DNA from: Fibrivirga algicola
GTDB lineage: Bacteria; Bacteroidota; Bacteroidia; Cytophagales; Spirosomataceae
Direction: 5' to 3'
NCBI RefSeq assembly: GCF_011742925.1
Contig: NZ_WAEL01000006.1
Span: forward strand, 372,001 to 436,000
DNA: 64,000 bases
Shown here: in pieces, positions 35,429 through 45,183 of the stretch
Position numbering within the stretch: the stretch's first letter is position 1
Layout of the letters: each line of letters begins with the position of its first letter
Notes under the pieces: model-generated
Told to the model about the DNA's origin: nothing
Seen by the model: the letters and a program-made list of their open reading frames with translations, nothing else
Databases searched by the model: none
Position numbers and translations under genes: made by a program

Positions 35429-36508
35429 TTACAGTTTGTTTCCGAGGTTTCGGAGCCACATGTCGACTAACACCAAAGCTGCCATTGCTTCAACGATTGG
35501 TACAGCACGGGGCACAACACAGGGATCATGGCGGCCTTTTCCACTGACAACAACAGCGTTGCCATCTGAGTCAACACTCTCCTGATCCTGCATAATAGTA
35601 GCTACAGGCTTAAATGCAGTGCGGAAATAAATTGTTTCACCATTTGAAATACCGCCCTGAATACCCCCTGACTGGTTTGTGCGCGTACGTACCTGGCCCG
35701 CTTCGTCCGTATAAAACTCATCGTTATGCTGTGACCCGTATAACTCTGCTCCGGCAAAACCGCTACCATACTCAAACCCTTTGACTGCATTAATGCTTAA
35801 CATCGCTTTGCCAAGTTCGGCATGAAGTTTGTCAAAGACAGGTTCGCCCCAGCCGGCCGGTACACCCGTAATCACGCAATCGACTACACCCCCGATGCTA
35901 TCACCATTTTTGCGGGTCTCGTCGATAAGGGTAAACATGCGTTCGGCGGTTTCCGGGTCGGGGCAGCGCACAGCGTTTTCTTCGGCCACTGCCAGGTTCA
36001 TGTCTGCGTACGTTTTCTCCAATTTCAACTTACCAACCTGCGAAACATAGGCCTGCACAGAGATACCCTGTCGTTGCAAAAGCAACTTCGCCACGGCACC
36101 CGCCGCTACCCGCGCGGCTGTTTCGCGCGCCGATGATCGCCCACCGCCCCTGTAATCGCGGGTGCCGTACTTCGCCTGATAAGTGTAGTCGGCGTGGCTT
36201 GGTCGAAATTGCTTGGCAATGTGTCCGTAATCTTTACTGCGCTGGTCAGTATTACGAATAAGAAGCGCAATAGGAGTACCTTGAGTTTGGCCGTCAAAGA
36301 CCCCCGATAGGACCTCGAATTCGTCGGCTTCGCGGCGCTGCGTTGTAATGCGTGACTGTCCGGGCTTGCGCCGGTCTAGCTCAGCCTGAATAAAAGTGGT
36401 ATCAAAAGAAAGGCCAGCCGGGCAGCCGTCGATGGTAACGCCAATGGCTGCTCCGTGCGATTCGCCAAATGTGGTAATTCTAAAGAGAGTTCCGTATGTA
36501 CTGCTCAT
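35429..36508 (-). CDS. aroC: Chorismate synthase
   Basis: The enzyme has 359 residues. The family signatures are present: [18 protein letters not shown] near the start, the central [19 protein letters not shown] and the C-terminal [18 protein letters not shown]. It converts 5-enolpyruvylshikimate-3-phosphate to chorismate with reduced FMN, the last common step of aromatic amino acid synthesis. It stands alone here, 98 bases after batD on the same strand. The function is secure. Confidence 0.97.
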   Translation of the reverse strand: MSSTYGTLFRITTFGESHGAAIGVTIDGCPAGLSFDTTFIQAELDRRKPGQSRITTQRREADEFEVLSGVFDGQTQGTPIALLIRNTDQRSKDYGHIAKQFRPSHADYTYQAKYGTRDYRGGGRSSARETAARVAAGAVAKLLLQRQGISVQAYVSQVGKLKLEKTYADMNLAVAEENAVRCPDPETAERMFTLIDETRKNGDSIGGVVDCVITGVPAGWGEPVFDKLHAELGKAMLSINAVKGFEYGSGFAGAELYGSQHNDEFYTDEAGQVRTRTNQSGGIQGGISNGETIYFRTAFKPVATIMQDQESVDSDGNAVVVSGKGRHDPCVVPRAVPIVEAMAALVLVDMWLRNLGNKL

Positions 36509-36606
36509 GGAAGGGGCTCTTCTGCTCCTGATTATCTGTTGCGTTGCTACTCTCCGATGTATTTCGGTAGCGGGACAACCGAGTACAGAGGACTGAAGAC
36601 GGTTTC

Positions 36607-38100
36607 TTATTTGCGTGCAAAAACAAACAACGTACCTAGGATCATCAGGATGATTAGGACGTTGGCCATAGCTCGAATCAGTACAGGCCAGTTGATGAAC
36701 TGCTCTGTACTCTCAATCTGTTCCAATCCGGCATAAATCGATGGGCGACCAGTACCATCGAGGGTGTCAGAAGGAACAATGCCACGTGCCAGGCCGTCGG
36801 ATGCCTCCCCCACTGTCAAAACTGTTTGAGGGCGTAAGGTGTCGTAGCGGCCTGATTGGGGGTCGAAGTAAACCCAGAAAAATCGTTTGGCCAACGTTAA
36901 GGTCCCTTTTTGCTTTGGGATCAGAAAATATCGGAACGACTTGTAGCCGCTTACCTGATCACCAGTACGCCCAATATAACTCTGAACTTGAGGGGGAAAT
37001 ACATCAAGCTCTTCGCTCGATGCTTCTATTTGGGGGGGCTGTATACCTGCAATATTTCCCTCCCCCTCTAACCGGATATCGTACCGTACCGATTGCCCAA
37101 CCGCTACCTGATTGTGATCTAAATCGGTAACCAGTCTGAACGTACCTACAGCCATTTGGCCGGGCATTGCCACGTCTGATAAGCGGGGAAGGGGACGTAC
37201 CTGTACGTTAACGGGAAGACTGGTGAAAGTGACCCGTTCGGCCCTGGACGTTGCAGCAGGCGCAGCCGGGCTGCTTTGCGAACCGGGAATGGCAGCTACT
37301 GGAGTACTGACCAATTGGCGGGATACTGTGAGCGGCAGGGCGGGGAGTGTAATCTGCCGAACAGCGCCAGTTTGGGTAGCCAGAAAAAAGAACGTAGACT
37401 GGTATAGTCGGTATTCAACGTATTTACGCCCGTTTACTACTACAGGTACGCCTTTCAATTCGCTGATATTATCATTTTCCTCCCAGGCGTTGGCGGGTTT
37501 GAGTTTTCTGACAATGGTGGCTACCTGTTGCTCGAGCTGATCAAACTTCACCTCGTATGGATAGTTATCAGCGACTAAAAAGGACAGCCTGACCTGCAAC
37601 CCTTGCCCTGTGTAAAGAACTGTCTGATTGACCGATGTTTGCAGAAAGGCGGCTTGTTTGTCATTCTTTGCCTTGGCTGCTGTGAGCGCAGCGGCAACCT
37701 CGGCAGGTGAGCTGACAGCCCGGACGGTTAGTGTAGTCCCTGATGATCGAACTGTGAGCCCATCGACTGACAGGCTAAACGGAGGAACGCGAATTGTGCC
37801 CGCACGAGTCGCCAGGTACGTTTGCGTAATTAACTGATCTACTACTTCACGCCCATCGGCCTCACTGCGGGTTGTGCTGCGATTGAGTCCCTGCTTAACA
37901 AGGCCCGGAATGTCTGGAAAAGCAACGGTAGGCCGCGAGTCGCTGTTATGAATCAGTAACGAAATAGTAAAAGACCGTTCAATCGGAAAGTCAGTCGCGC
38001 TGAAAGCAATAGCTAGCTGGTTATCAGTATTTTGGGCAAAAGAAGGGGTATATTCATGAAAATATAATACAAGGAATACTATAAATACTACAAGTCTCAT
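36607..38100 (-). CDS. batD: BatD family protein
   Basis: The protein has 497 residues with a signal peptide ending at SFAQN. The N-terminal part ([23 protein letters not shown], the BatD-type TTRSEADG) and [30 protein letters not shown] fit the BatD/oxygen tolerance family of Ig-like periplasmic proteins. One C-terminal membrane helix ([23 protein letters not shown]) anchors it. BatA/B/C/E partners are not in the window; the gene sits upstream of aroC. The role is thought to be in periplasmic stress or gliding-related membrane complexes. Confidence 0.88.
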   Translation of the reverse strand: MRLVVFIVFLVLYFHEYTPSFAQNTDNQLAIAFSATDFPIERSFTISLLIHNSDSRPTVAFPDIPGLVKQGLNRSTTRSEADGREVVDQLITQTYLATRAGTIRVPPFSLSVDGLTVRSSGTTLTVRAVSSPAEVAAALTAAKAKNDKQAAFLQTSVNQTVLYTGQGLQVRLSFLVADNYPYEVKFDQLEQQVATIVRKLKPANAWEENDNISELKGVPVVVNGRKYVEYRLYQSTFFFLATQTGAVRQITLPALPLTVSRQLVSTPVAAIPGSQSSPAAPAATSRAERVTFTSLPVNVQVRPLPRLSDVAMPGQMAVGTFRLVTDLDHNQVAVGQSVRYDIRLEGEGNIAGIQPPQIEASSEELDVFPPQVQSYIGRTGDQVSGYKSFRYFLIPKQKGTLTLAKRFFWVYFDPQSGRYDTLRPQTVLTVGEASDGLARGIVPSDTLDGTGRPSIYAGLEQIESTEQFINWPVLIRAMANVLIILMILGTLFVFARK

Positions 38101-38214
38101 GTAATTTTGCTGGCAACATTTGAGTACCTACCCCGTTACAATGATAACGAGTATACCTGATTCAACACCATATTCCTCTACCTTACTGTTTAACCCAAAA
38201 ACGACGAATGCAGT

Positions 38215-38433
38215 ATGGCTTCCATGCTTGAATACGTTAAAATGATTCTGCAAAAGGTCAGCTTTGACCGTCAGTTGTTCGAAAAAGAATTGAAAAAGGC
38301 CCTCCATACGCTGGTGGGTGACGAAGTGAAACAGCTTAAAGCATGGTGCTACGCTCAGTTTGGTCGTATGTATCGTGTGGTACTGAATCGCTGCTTTTCG
38401 CGCTATCGATTTGGCCGCGCTGGTTTGGCGTAG
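38215..38433 (+). CDS. Small conserved-looking basic protein
   Basis: The protein has 72 residues; an in-frame ATG three codons later (MLEYVKMILQKV) is an equally good start. It is charged and mainly helical, with SFDRQLFEKELKKALHTLVGDEVKQLKAWCYAQFGRMYRVVLNRCF. It is not recognised as a named family. A terminator follows at 38454, which supports a real short gene. It is divergent from batD. Confidence 0.6.
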   Translation: MASMLEYVKMILQKVSFDRQLFEKELKKALHTLVGDEVKQLKAWCYAQFGRMYRVVLNRCFSRYRFGRAGLA

Positions 38434-38453
38434 CGCCCATGATTCGTAATCAG

Positions 38454-38488
38454 TGAAGCCTTCTCAGCGTTGAGAGGGCTTTTTTTTG
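38454..38488 (+). terminator. Intrinsic terminator after the 72-residue gene
   Basis: Arms AAGCCTTCTCA and TGAGAGGGCTT (one G-U pair) are followed by a run of eight T. It lies 21 bases after the stop. Confidence 0.8.
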
Positions 38489-38529
38489 CCTGACAATCTG
38501 TCGTGTAGACCGAATTTGGGATAGTTTTT

Positions 38530-38620
38530 GAACGGGCAGGGGGCGTGGGGCGTAGGGGATGGGTCGGCTTTGCGTAAGCAATACCCCCTGCCCCAAGCCC
38601 TGTGCCCCACGCCCCGCGCA
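38530..38620. repeat. GC-rich imperfect inverted element upstream of secA
   Basis: G-rich arm (GGGGGCGTGGGGCGTAGGGG) and a complementary C-rich arm (CCCCACGCCCC, CCCCCTGCCCC) about 30 bases apart. It is not part of a gene and may be a dispersed repeat or a structured leader. A box TAATTTTG at 38653-38660 fits the TAnnTTTG -7 element, but no good -33 box is seen. Confidence 0.4.
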
Positions 38621-38732
38621 ACTATTCCCTTAGAACTACGGGCATTATCCGTTAATTTTGTAAAAAACGTAAACACGAGTTGGTGCGCTGTCTGTTTATG
38701 CAGCAGTGGTTGAACCGGCCTTATCATACCCA

Positions 38733-41700
38733 ATGAGTAATTTCATCACAAAAAGTATAGCCAAGCTGTTTGGCACCAAGTCGCAGCGAGACCTGAAAGA
38801 TCTGTTGCCTTACGTGGAGCAGATCAACGCTGAGTTTGCGCGGTTGAAAGATCTCAGTAACGACGAACTGCGTGCTGTATCGGCTCAATTAAAGGCGCAG
38901 ATTGCTGACGAGTTACAGGGCATCGATCAACAGATTGAAGCACTTCGGCAGCAGGTGGCCAGCGACCTTGATATGGACGTTGACCAGAAGCAGACGATCT
39001 TTACCCAGGTCGATCAGCTTGAAAAAGAACGCAACAAAGAACTGGAGCGTGTGCTGCTGGCGATTATGCCGCAGGCGTTCGCCGTTGTGAAGGAAACCGC
39101 CCGCCGGTTTGCCCAGAATGACGAGCTTGAAGTGTCGCTCACGGAGTTTGACATTGAGATTGCCCGTTTCCGCAAGAACGTACGCATCGAAGGTGACAAA
39201 GCGTACTGGGCCAACACCTGGGATGCCGCTGGGAACACCATCAAGTGGGACATGGTCCACTACGATGTGCAGTTGATTGGTGGCGTGGTGCTGCATACCG
39301 GTAAAATTGCCGAGATGGCTACGGGTGAAGGGAAGACGCTGGTATCTACGCTGCCTGCCTTCCTGAATGCCCTCAGTGGTCGGGGTGTACATATCGTAAC
39401 GGTCAATGACTACCTGGCTAAACGTGACTCCGAGTGGAATGGTCCGCTGTTCCAGTTTCACGGCCTGCGCGTTGATTGCATCGACCGGCACCAGCCGAAC
39501 TCCGAGCAGCGCAAAGCCGCCTACGCCGCCGACATTACCTACGGAACCAACAACGAATTTGGGTTCGACTACCTCCGCGACAACATGGCCCGCACGCCTG
39601 ACGAGCTCGTGCAGCGGAAACACCACTACGCTATGGTCGATGAGGTTGACTCCGTGCTGATTGATGACGCCCGGACGCCCCTGATCATTTCTGGCCCTGT
39701 GCCCCGTGGCGACGAGCAGGATTATGCCGAACTGAAGCCCCGTGTAGCCCGTGTGGTTGAAGCCCAGCGTCGTCTGGTGAGCGATCTGCTGATTGAAGCG
39801 AAGAAAAAACTGGCCGCCAACCCCGACGATAAAGAAGGTGGTCTGGCCCTGTTCCGTGCGTTCCGAGGCCTGCCCAAGCTGAAACCGCTGATTAAATACC
39901 TCAGCGAAAATGGCGTTCGCCAGACCCTGCAAAAAACGGAGTCGATCTATCTGGCCGAAAACCAGAAGCTGATGCCCGAAGCTGATTCGCCGTTGTATTT
40001 TACCATCGATGAGCGCAACAACAGCATCGACCTGACCGAAAAAGGCATCGACTTTATCACTGGCTCAGGCGAAGACCCAAGCTTCTTCATCCTGCCCGAC
40101 CTGTCGGTTGACCTGAATGCCATTGACAAGCACAGCGACTTTAGCGAGCAGGAGAAAATTCTGCACAAAGAAGGGCTGATCCGTGACTACTCGGTCAAGA
40201 CACAGCGCATCAACACGGTCAACCAGTTGCTGAAAGCGTATTGCCTCTTCGAGAAAGATGTAGAATACATCATCCAGGAAGGCAAGGTGAAAATCGTGGA
40301 TGAGCAGACGGGCCGGATCATGGAAGGTCGCCGCTGGTCAGATGGATTGCACCAGGCGGTGGAAGCGAAGGAAGGCGTGAAAGTAGAAGACGCCACGCAG
40401 ACCTACGCGACCGTAACGCTCCAGAACTACTTTCGGATGTATCACAAACTGTGTGGTATGACCGGTACGGCCGAAACGGAAGCGTCGGAATTCTGGCAGA
40501 TCTACAAGCTCGACGTGGTGGCTATTCCGACCAACCGCGCCATAAGCCGGAAAGATGAAGAAGATAAAGTGTACCGCTCGGTACGCGAGAAATACAACGC
40601 CGTCGTTGACGAGATCGTAGAGCTGGTCGCCAAAGGTCGTCCGGTGCTGGTGGGTACAACCTCAGTTGAAAACTCGGAACTGCTTAGTCGCCTGCTGACA
40701 CTGCGCAAGATTCCGCACCAGGTATTGAACGCCAAATACCACCAGCGTGAAGCCGAAATCGTGTCGGTGGCCGGTCAGCCCGGTACGGTAACAATCGCCA
40801 CTAACATGGCTGGTCGTGGTACCGATATTAAGCTGACTGCTGAAGCAAAAGCTGCTGGCGGTCTGGCCATCATTGGTACCGAGCGTCACGAATCACGGCG
40901 GGTCGACCGTCAGTTGCGTGGTCGGGCTGGTCGTCAGGGTGATCCGGGTACGTCGCAGTTCTTTGTGTCGCTGGAAGATAGTCTGATGCGTTTATTCGGA
41001 TCAGAGCGGATCGCCAAGCTGATGGACCGGATGGGTCTGGAAGAAGGCGAAGTTATTCAGCATTCAATGATCACCAACTCGATTGAACGGGCGCAGAAGA
41101 AAGTTGAAGAAAACAACTTCGGTGTTCGGAAGCGGCTGCTCGAGTATGATGACGTGATGAACTACCAGCGTACTGCCATCTACGACCGTCGTCGCAACGC
41201 GCTGTTCGGCGAACGCTTACCGCTCGACATCGCCAATACGATGTACGACGTGGTTGAGGAAATTGTGAATAACGCTGAAGGTGACTTTGAAGTAGTGAAG
41301 CTACAGTTGCTCACTGCCCTGAGCCTCGATACAAAGATGACGCCAGCTGATTTTGGCAAGTTGCGGAATCCTGAGCGCATACAAAGTCTCTACACCGAGG
41401 CCGAAGCCAGCTATCAGGCCAAGAACCACGCCATTGCCGACAAAGTGACGCCGGTGCTAACGCAGGTTCAGGAACAGCAAGGCCAGTTTATCCGCAACAT
41501 TGTGGTGCCGTTTACCGACGGTCTGCACGAAATGCAGGTGGTAGCTGAACTGGCCAAAGCCGTTGATACGGGTGGCCGTGAGGTGATCACCGAAATGGAA
41601 AAATCGGTGGTACTGTCGCTGATCGACCAGGAGTGGAAAGAACACCTCCGCGAAATGGACGACTTGAAGCAATCGGTACAGAATGCCGTATTCGAACAGA

Positions 41701-42140
41701 AAGACCCGTTACTGGTCTACAAATTCGAGTCGATCGAACTGTTCAAGCGGTTCCTGAATAAGGTGAACTTCGATACCATTAGCTTCCTGACAAAGGCGGA
41801 CATCCCGGCGCAGGATGAGCAGGAAGTGCAGCAGGAAATCCAGTCGGCTCCGGCGCAACGTCGTCCCGAGCCGATGCCCGAACTGCATACTAACATGGAA
41901 GACTTTGACGATGAGCACCTGGCGAGCGGTCCCGAAGAGTATGCCCGTCGGATGGCGCAAAACAACGCTATGGGAGCTGGTGCGCCGCCAATGCCCAAGC
42001 AGCAGCCAATTCGGAACATGAAGATTGACCGCAACGCCCGGGTGAACGTGCAGTACGGCGACGGTACGGTGAAGAAAGACGTGAAGTTTAAGAGCGTTGA
42101 AAACGACGTCATGTCAGGCAAAGCCGTGATCATCGAGTAA
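38733..42140 (+). CDS. secA: Preprotein translocase motor SecA
   Basis: The protein has 1135 residues, started at the ATG at 38733 (MSNFITKSIAKLFGTKS); an ATG 27 bases upstream adds a non-conserved stretch. The DEAD motor is complete: EMATGEGKTLV (Walker A), MVDEVDSVLIDDARTPLIISGP, the second NBD with GTTSVENSELLS and TIATNMAGRGTDIKL, and the two-helix finger region near LIDQEWKEHLREMDDLKQSV. It drives Sec-dependent export by ATP hydrolysis. The zinc-binding cysteine tail is absent, as usual in Bacteroidetes. It is longer than E. coli SecA because of an insertion after the N-terminal helix. Confidence 0.97.
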   Translation: MSNFITKSIAKLFGTKSQRDLKDLLPYVEQINAEFARLKDLSNDELRAVSAQLKAQIADELQGIDQQIEALRQQVASDLDMDVDQKQTIFTQVDQLEKERNKELERVLLAIMPQAFAVVKETARRFAQNDELEVSLTEFDIEIARFRKNVRIEGDKAYWANTWDAAGNTIKWDMVHYDVQLIGGVVLHTGKIAEMATGEGKTLVSTLPAFLNALSGRGVHIVTVNDYLAKRDSEWNGPLFQFHGLRVDCIDRHQPNSEQRKAAYAADITYGTNNEFGFDYLRDNMARTPDELVQRKHHYAMVDEVDSVLIDDARTPLIISGPVPRGDEQDYAELKPRVARVVEAQRRLVSDLLIEAKKKLAANPDDKEGGLALFRAFRGLPKLKPLIKYLSENGVRQTLQKTESIYLAENQKLMPEADSPLYFTIDERNNSIDLTEKGIDFITGSGEDPSFFILPDLSVDLNAIDKHSDFSEQEKILHKEGLIRDYSVKTQRINTVNQLLKAYCLFEKDVEYIIQEGKVKIVDEQTGRIMEGRRWSDGLHQAVEAKEGVKVEDATQTYATVTLQNYFRMYHKLCGMTGTAETEASEFWQIYKLDVVAIPTNRAISRKDEEDKVYRSVREKYNAVVDEIVELVAKGRPVLVGTTSVENSELLSRLLTLRKIPHQVLNAKYHQREAEIVSVAGQPGTVTIATNMAGRGTDIKLTAEAKAAGGLAIIGTERHESRRVDRQLRGRAGRQGDPGTSQFFVSLEDSLMRLFGSERIAKLMDRMGLEEGEVIQHSMITNSIERAQKKVEENNFGVRKRLLEYDDVMNYQRTAIYDRRRNALFGERLPLDIANTMYDVVEEIVNNAEGDFEVVKLQLLTALSLDTKMTPADFGKLRNPERIQSLYTEAEASYQAKNHAIADKVTPVLTQVQEQQGQFIRNIVVPFTDGLHEMQVVAELAKAVDTGGREVITEMEKSVVLSLIDQEWKEHLREMDDLKQSVQNAVFEQKDPLLVYKFESIELFKRFLNKVNFDTISFLTKADIPAQDEQEVQQEIQSAPAQRRPEPMPELHTNMEDFDDEHLASGPEEYARRMAQNNAMGAGAPPMPKQQPIRNMKIDRNARVNVQYGDGTVKKDVKFKSVENDVMSGKAVIIE

Positions 42141-42183
42141 GTTGACACAGCGTTGACAAGAGCAAAACGAAGTTCATGATACA

Positions 42184-42221
42184 GCAAAACGCCCCAATTC
42201 CTGCGAATTGGGGCGTTTTGC
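42184..42221. terminator. Bidirectional terminator between secA and GH16
   Basis: Perfect 17-base arms (GCAAAACGCCCCAATTC / GAATTGGGGCGTTTTGC) around CTGC. Runs of T follow the GC stem in both directions. It lies 44 bases after secA. Confidence 0.85.
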
Positions 42222-42291
42222 GTTGCCGAAGTAGGTACGTTCTGTTGGAATGAGCAAATCCGGTTAGATATATAGTCGCCGAGTTACGCTG

Positions 42292-43284
42292 TTACTGAAA
42301 CACACGAATGTAGTCGACGATCAAGTGCTGGGGCAGTACCGTCGTGCCATCCGGATTGCCGGGCCAGTTACCCCCAACAGCCAGGTTGATGATGAAGAAA
42401 TAATCTTCCTGAAATTCACTGAGGCCAACAGGAGTCGTGTCGATTACATGAAACGGCTTATCGTCCAGGTACCAGGTAATTTTCTTACTATCCCAGATAA
42501 TGGAGAAGACGTGAAATTCGTCGTTGAACACGCCAGAGGTTAGCTTGGTGTTGCCGCTATATTGAGCGTGACTGCCGTTATTATCCCAGTGTGCGGTACC
42601 ATGAACCGTATCATCACGCCCCGTTGCGCCGCCTCCGATCAGTTCCATCATGTCGATCTCGCCGCATTTGGGCCAACCAACAGTATTTATATTCTTGCCC
42701 AGCATCCAGAGGGCAGGCCATATGCCCTGCCCCTTGGGAAGAGCCGCCCGAATATCGACCCGGCCATATTTCAGGTTGATTTTTCCCTGCGTCGTTAGCC
42801 GCGACGATGTATATGCCTTACTCCCGGCCGCCTCTGGTTTGGCCTGTATAATCAGGTAGCCGTCTTTAACCGACGTGTTTTCTTTCTTGTAAAACTGAAG
42901 CTCGTTGTTGCCCCATCCACAGTTGCCTGGGCACCCATCGCCTAGTTCGTAATTCCAGTTTTTCTCGTCCAATGCCGTGCCGCTGAACTCGTCGGCCCAG
43001 ACTAGTTTCAGCGCCGGGTACGTAGTTGGTGTTGTGTAGCCTTTCGTTGGAACAATCGAGACGGGAGCTGGGTCGTCATTATCATCACTGGCATTGGTAA
43101 CGTACCCAATGGGTTGGTCGCACGACTGGAAGGTCTTGGCCGGATTTCCCTTGCCGTCTTTGTCTGCGTCGAGATACCAGGTCTTTTCTACGCAAGGCTC
43201 GCTGGAACTTTTGCAGCCATTGACAAGCAACGTGCCTGTAACTAAAGCTGTAACAACGCTGACAGTGAAAGCTATAGGACGCAT
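42292..43284 (-). CDS. Glycoside hydrolase family 16 lipoprotein (laminarinase-like)
   Basis: The protein has 330 residues. A lipobox LLVNGCKSS is followed by a calcium-loop-like module WYLDADKDGKGNP... DDNDDP (about 35-75) of the thrombospondin-3/MopE type. The GH16 domain has LVWADEFSGTALDEKNWNYE and the catalytic ExDxxE in GEIDMMELIGG, preceded by GIWPALWML. It would cleave beta-1,3- or mixed-linkage glucans at the cell surface. It is monocistronic and divergent from arsR. Confidence 0.92.
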   Translation of the reverse strand: MRPIAFTVSVVTALVTGTLLVNGCKSSSEPCVEKTWYLDADKDGKGNPAKTFQSCDQPIGYVTNASDDNDDPAPVSIVPTKGYTTPTTYPALKLVWADEFSGTALDEKNWNYELGDGCPGNCGWGNNELQFYKKENTSVKDGYLIIQAKPEAAGSKAYTSSRLTTQGKINLKYGRVDIRAALPKGQGIWPALWMLGKNINTVGWPKCGEIDMMELIGGGATGRDDTVHGTAHWDNNGSHAQYSGNTKLTSGVFNDEFHVFSIIWDSKKITWYLDDKPFHVIDTTPVGLSEFQEDYFFIINLAVGGNWPGNPDGTTVLPQHLIVDYIRVFQ

Positions 43285-43396
43285 GTTGATGGATTGATTG
43301 GTTAACTATGGGTAGGAAAACAGGGCCTCTAATGTACTAAATAAGATTATACCAATAATAAATTGTTTTAAGCGATGGATAAGGTTAATTTTTTGT

Positions 43397-43412
43397 ATCG
43401 TAATATTACGAT
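43397..43412. promoter_or_regulatory. Putative ArsR operator in front of arsR
   Basis: A perfect 16-base palindrome ATCGTAATATTACGAT ends 27 bases before the arsR ATG. A near copy lies at 43785-43800 before arsM. Confidence 0.6.
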
Positions 43413-43439
43413 TATACATAATTGAGTTAGTTTTGCGCT

Positions 43440-43766
43440 ATGGGGGCTACGAAGACAGAAGTATTTACGGAACAGCAGAACCGAATGGCCGATCTGGCAA
43501 AGGCATTTTCGCATCCGGCACGGGTGGCTATTCTTCAACATCTGGTGAAAACGCAGTCATGTATATGCGGTGATCTGGTCGATGTGCTCCCGTTGTCGCA
43601 GGCTACAGTGTCGCAGCATTTGAAGGAATTAAGCCGCATTGGCATTATTAAAGGAAGCGTTGATCCGCCACGTGTCTGTTACTGTATCAATGAGGTTGTC
43701 TGGGCTGAAGCCAAGGCTGCTTTTGGTAACCTGTTAACTCAGGTTGAAGTGAGCAGTTGCTGCTAA
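43440..43766 (+). CDS. arsR: ArsR/SmtB family metalloregulator
   Basis: The protein has 108 residues. The winged helix-turn-helix is visible: HPARVAILQHL, LPLSQATVSQHLKELSRIGIIKG. Cysteines 41 and 43 in CICGDLVD sit at the alpha-3 site used for As(III) binding in ArsR, and the tail ends SSCC. It would repress the ars genes until arsenite binds. It is the first gene of the arsR-arsM-arsN2-arsC run and overlaps a candidate palindrome in its promoter region. Confidence 0.92.
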   Translation: MGATKTEVFTEQQNRMADLAKAFSHPARVAILQHLVKTQSCICGDLVDVLPLSQATVSQHLKELSRIGIIKGSVDPPRVCYCINEVVWAEAKAAFGNLLTQVEVSSCC

Positions 43767-43784
43767 ATTTTTTTGACCGCCTTT

Positions 43785-43800
43785 ATCGTAATAATACAAT
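43785..43800. promoter_or_regulatory. Putative second ArsR site upstream of arsM
   Basis: ATCGTAATAATACAAT matches 14 of 16 positions of the palindrome before arsR. It sits between the arsR stop and the arsM ATG. A second internal regulation point is suggested. Confidence 0.45.
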
Positions 43801-43810
43801 AAATAAAACT

Positions 43811-44722
43811 ATGCAAACGGAGAGTCAACTAAAAGAACTGGTACGGGAAACCTATACCACCGTGGCCGATCAGTCGCGCGAAATGAACGCAGCCTCCTGC
43901 TGTGGTGTGGGCGGTTGCTCACCCCTTGATGATGCGGCAATCATGGCCGACGACTACACGCACCTGGCTGGGTACGTTGCCGCTGCTGATCTGGGGCTTG
44001 GCTGTGGCCTGCCCACGCAATTTGCACAGATCAAGCCCGGCGATACGGTGATTGATCTGGGTTCGGGTGCTGGTAACGACTGCTTTGTGGCACGTCACGA
44101 AACCGGCCCAACGGGCAAAGTAATCGGTATTGATTTTACCCCCGCCATGATTGACCGTGCCCGCCGCAACGCCGATACGCTGGGCTTTAACAACGTGGAG
44201 TTCCGGGCTGGCGACATTGAGCAGATGCCTGTAGCGGATAATGTGGCCGATGTGGTAGTGAGCAACTGCGTGCTGAATCTGGTGCCCAACAAAGCCAACG
44301 TGCTGGCCGAAATAGCCCGCGTGCTGAAACCCGGCGGCCATTTCAGCATCTCCGACATTGTGTTGCAGGGCGATTTACCGGCAGGGCTTCGTCAGGCTGC
44401 CGAACTCTACGCGGGTTGTGTATCGGGCGCCATCCAGCACGACGATTACCTGCAGTTGATTCAGGAAGCGGGCTTTACGCAGATTACGGTTCAGAAAAGC
44501 AAAGCCATTACCCTGCCCGACTCCATCCTGGCCAATTACCTGTCGGCCGACGACATAGCTACCTATCGGCAGGGGGGCGTGGGAATCGTCAGCGTGACGG
44601 TCTACGCCGAAAAACCAGAGACAACCGGATCTGTAGAGCCAATGGCGAAACCAAGAATCAACCTGACCGATTTGACCAACTCATCAGCGCAAGCCTGCAC
44701 GCCGGGTGGAGGCTGCTGCTAA
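43811..44722 (+). CDS. arsM: Arsenite S-adenosylmethionine methyltransferase
   Basis: The protein has 303 residues, started at the ATG at 43811 (MQTESQLKELVRETY). SAM binding is shown by VIDLGSGAGNDCFVARH and IGIDFTPAMIDRAR. The arsenic-specific cysteines are seen in AASCCGVGGCSP (about 36-45), SNCVLNLVPNK and AELYAGCVSGA. A C-terminal CTPGGGCC tail adds metal-binding cysteines. It would methylate As(III) to mono-, di- and trimethyl forms. The start is 44 bases after the arsR stop. Confidence 0.93.
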   Translation: MQTESQLKELVRETYTTVADQSREMNAASCCGVGGCSPLDDAAIMADDYTHLAGYVAAADLGLGCGLPTQFAQIKPGDTVIDLGSGAGNDCFVARHETGPTGKVIGIDFTPAMIDRARRNADTLGFNNVEFRAGDIEQMPVADNVADVVVSNCVLNLVPNKANVLAEIARVLKPGGHFSISDIVLQGDLPAGLRQAAELYAGCVSGAIQHDDYLQLIQEAGFTQITVQKSKAITLPDSILANYLSADDIATYRQGGVGIVSVTVYAEKPETTGSVEPMAKPRINLTDLTNSSAQACTPGGGCC

Positions 44723-44733
44723 CTCATAAACAG

Positions 44734-45183
44734 ATGACCTTCCGACTGGCCACTCCCACCGACCGCCCCGCGCTAATTGAACTGTTGACCCAGGCAGATT
44801 TACTGACGGATGACCTACCCGACGACCTGGGTACGTTTGTGCTGGCTTTTGATGCTGATACATTGGCCGGAGCGGCGGGCGTAGAGGTGTTTGGCTCAAC
44901 TGGTCTGTTACGTTCCGTGGCTGTTTCGCCTGCTTATCAATCCCGGCAAATTGGTCGTCAAGTCGTTGATGCGATTTATACGCTGGCTCAGGACAGCGAC
45001 GTTGTGGACTTGTACCTGATTACCACCACCGCCGACGGCTATTTCAAGCGGTTGGGTTTCGGGCGTGTCGAGCGAAGCAACGTACCTGATGCCATTGCCA
45101 GCACCCGCCAGTTCAGCGACCTCTGCCCGGCCTCGTCGGTGGTGATGAAAAAAGAGGTAGCACCGAAACTGGAGTTTCGGTAG
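44734..45183 (+). CDS. arsN2: Arsenic-resistance N-acetyltransferase ArsN2-like (GNAT)
   Basis: The protein has 149 residues, started at the ATG at 44734, 11 bases after the arsM stop. The GNAT core is visible: LLRSVAVSPAYQSRQIGRQVVDAI for acetyl-CoA binding and YLITTTADGYFKRLGF. The tail RQFSDLCPASSVVMKK is the ArsN2 hallmark. The exact substrate is unknown; related ArsN1 acetylates organoarsenicals. The last nine codons (VAPKLEFR and stop) are formed by a REP-like hairpin, so the C-terminus may be extended compared with relatives. Confidence 0.88.
   Translation: MTFRLATPTDRPALIELLTQADLLTDDLPDDLGTFVLAFDADTLAGAAGVEVFGSTGLLRSVAVSPAYQSRQIGRQVVDAIYTLAQDSDVVDLYLITTTADGYFKRLGFGRVERSNVPDAIASTRQFSDLCPASSVVMKKEVAPKLEFR

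Noticed and set aside
38913-39932. Long open frame of 339 codons on the minus strand inside secA
   Set aside because: It is fully antisense to a certain secA frame, lacks a recognisable domain and has the typical repetitive composition of a shadow frame in GC-rich coding DNA.
43428-43435. TAGTTTTG as -7 element of arsR
   Set aside because: It fits TAnnTTTG but lies only 4 bases before the arsR ATG and has no -33 box at the right distance.
44416-44733. In-frame upstream extension of the arsN2 reading frame
   Set aside because: It overlaps the arsM coding region in another frame and the conserved GNAT sequence begins at the ATG at 44734.
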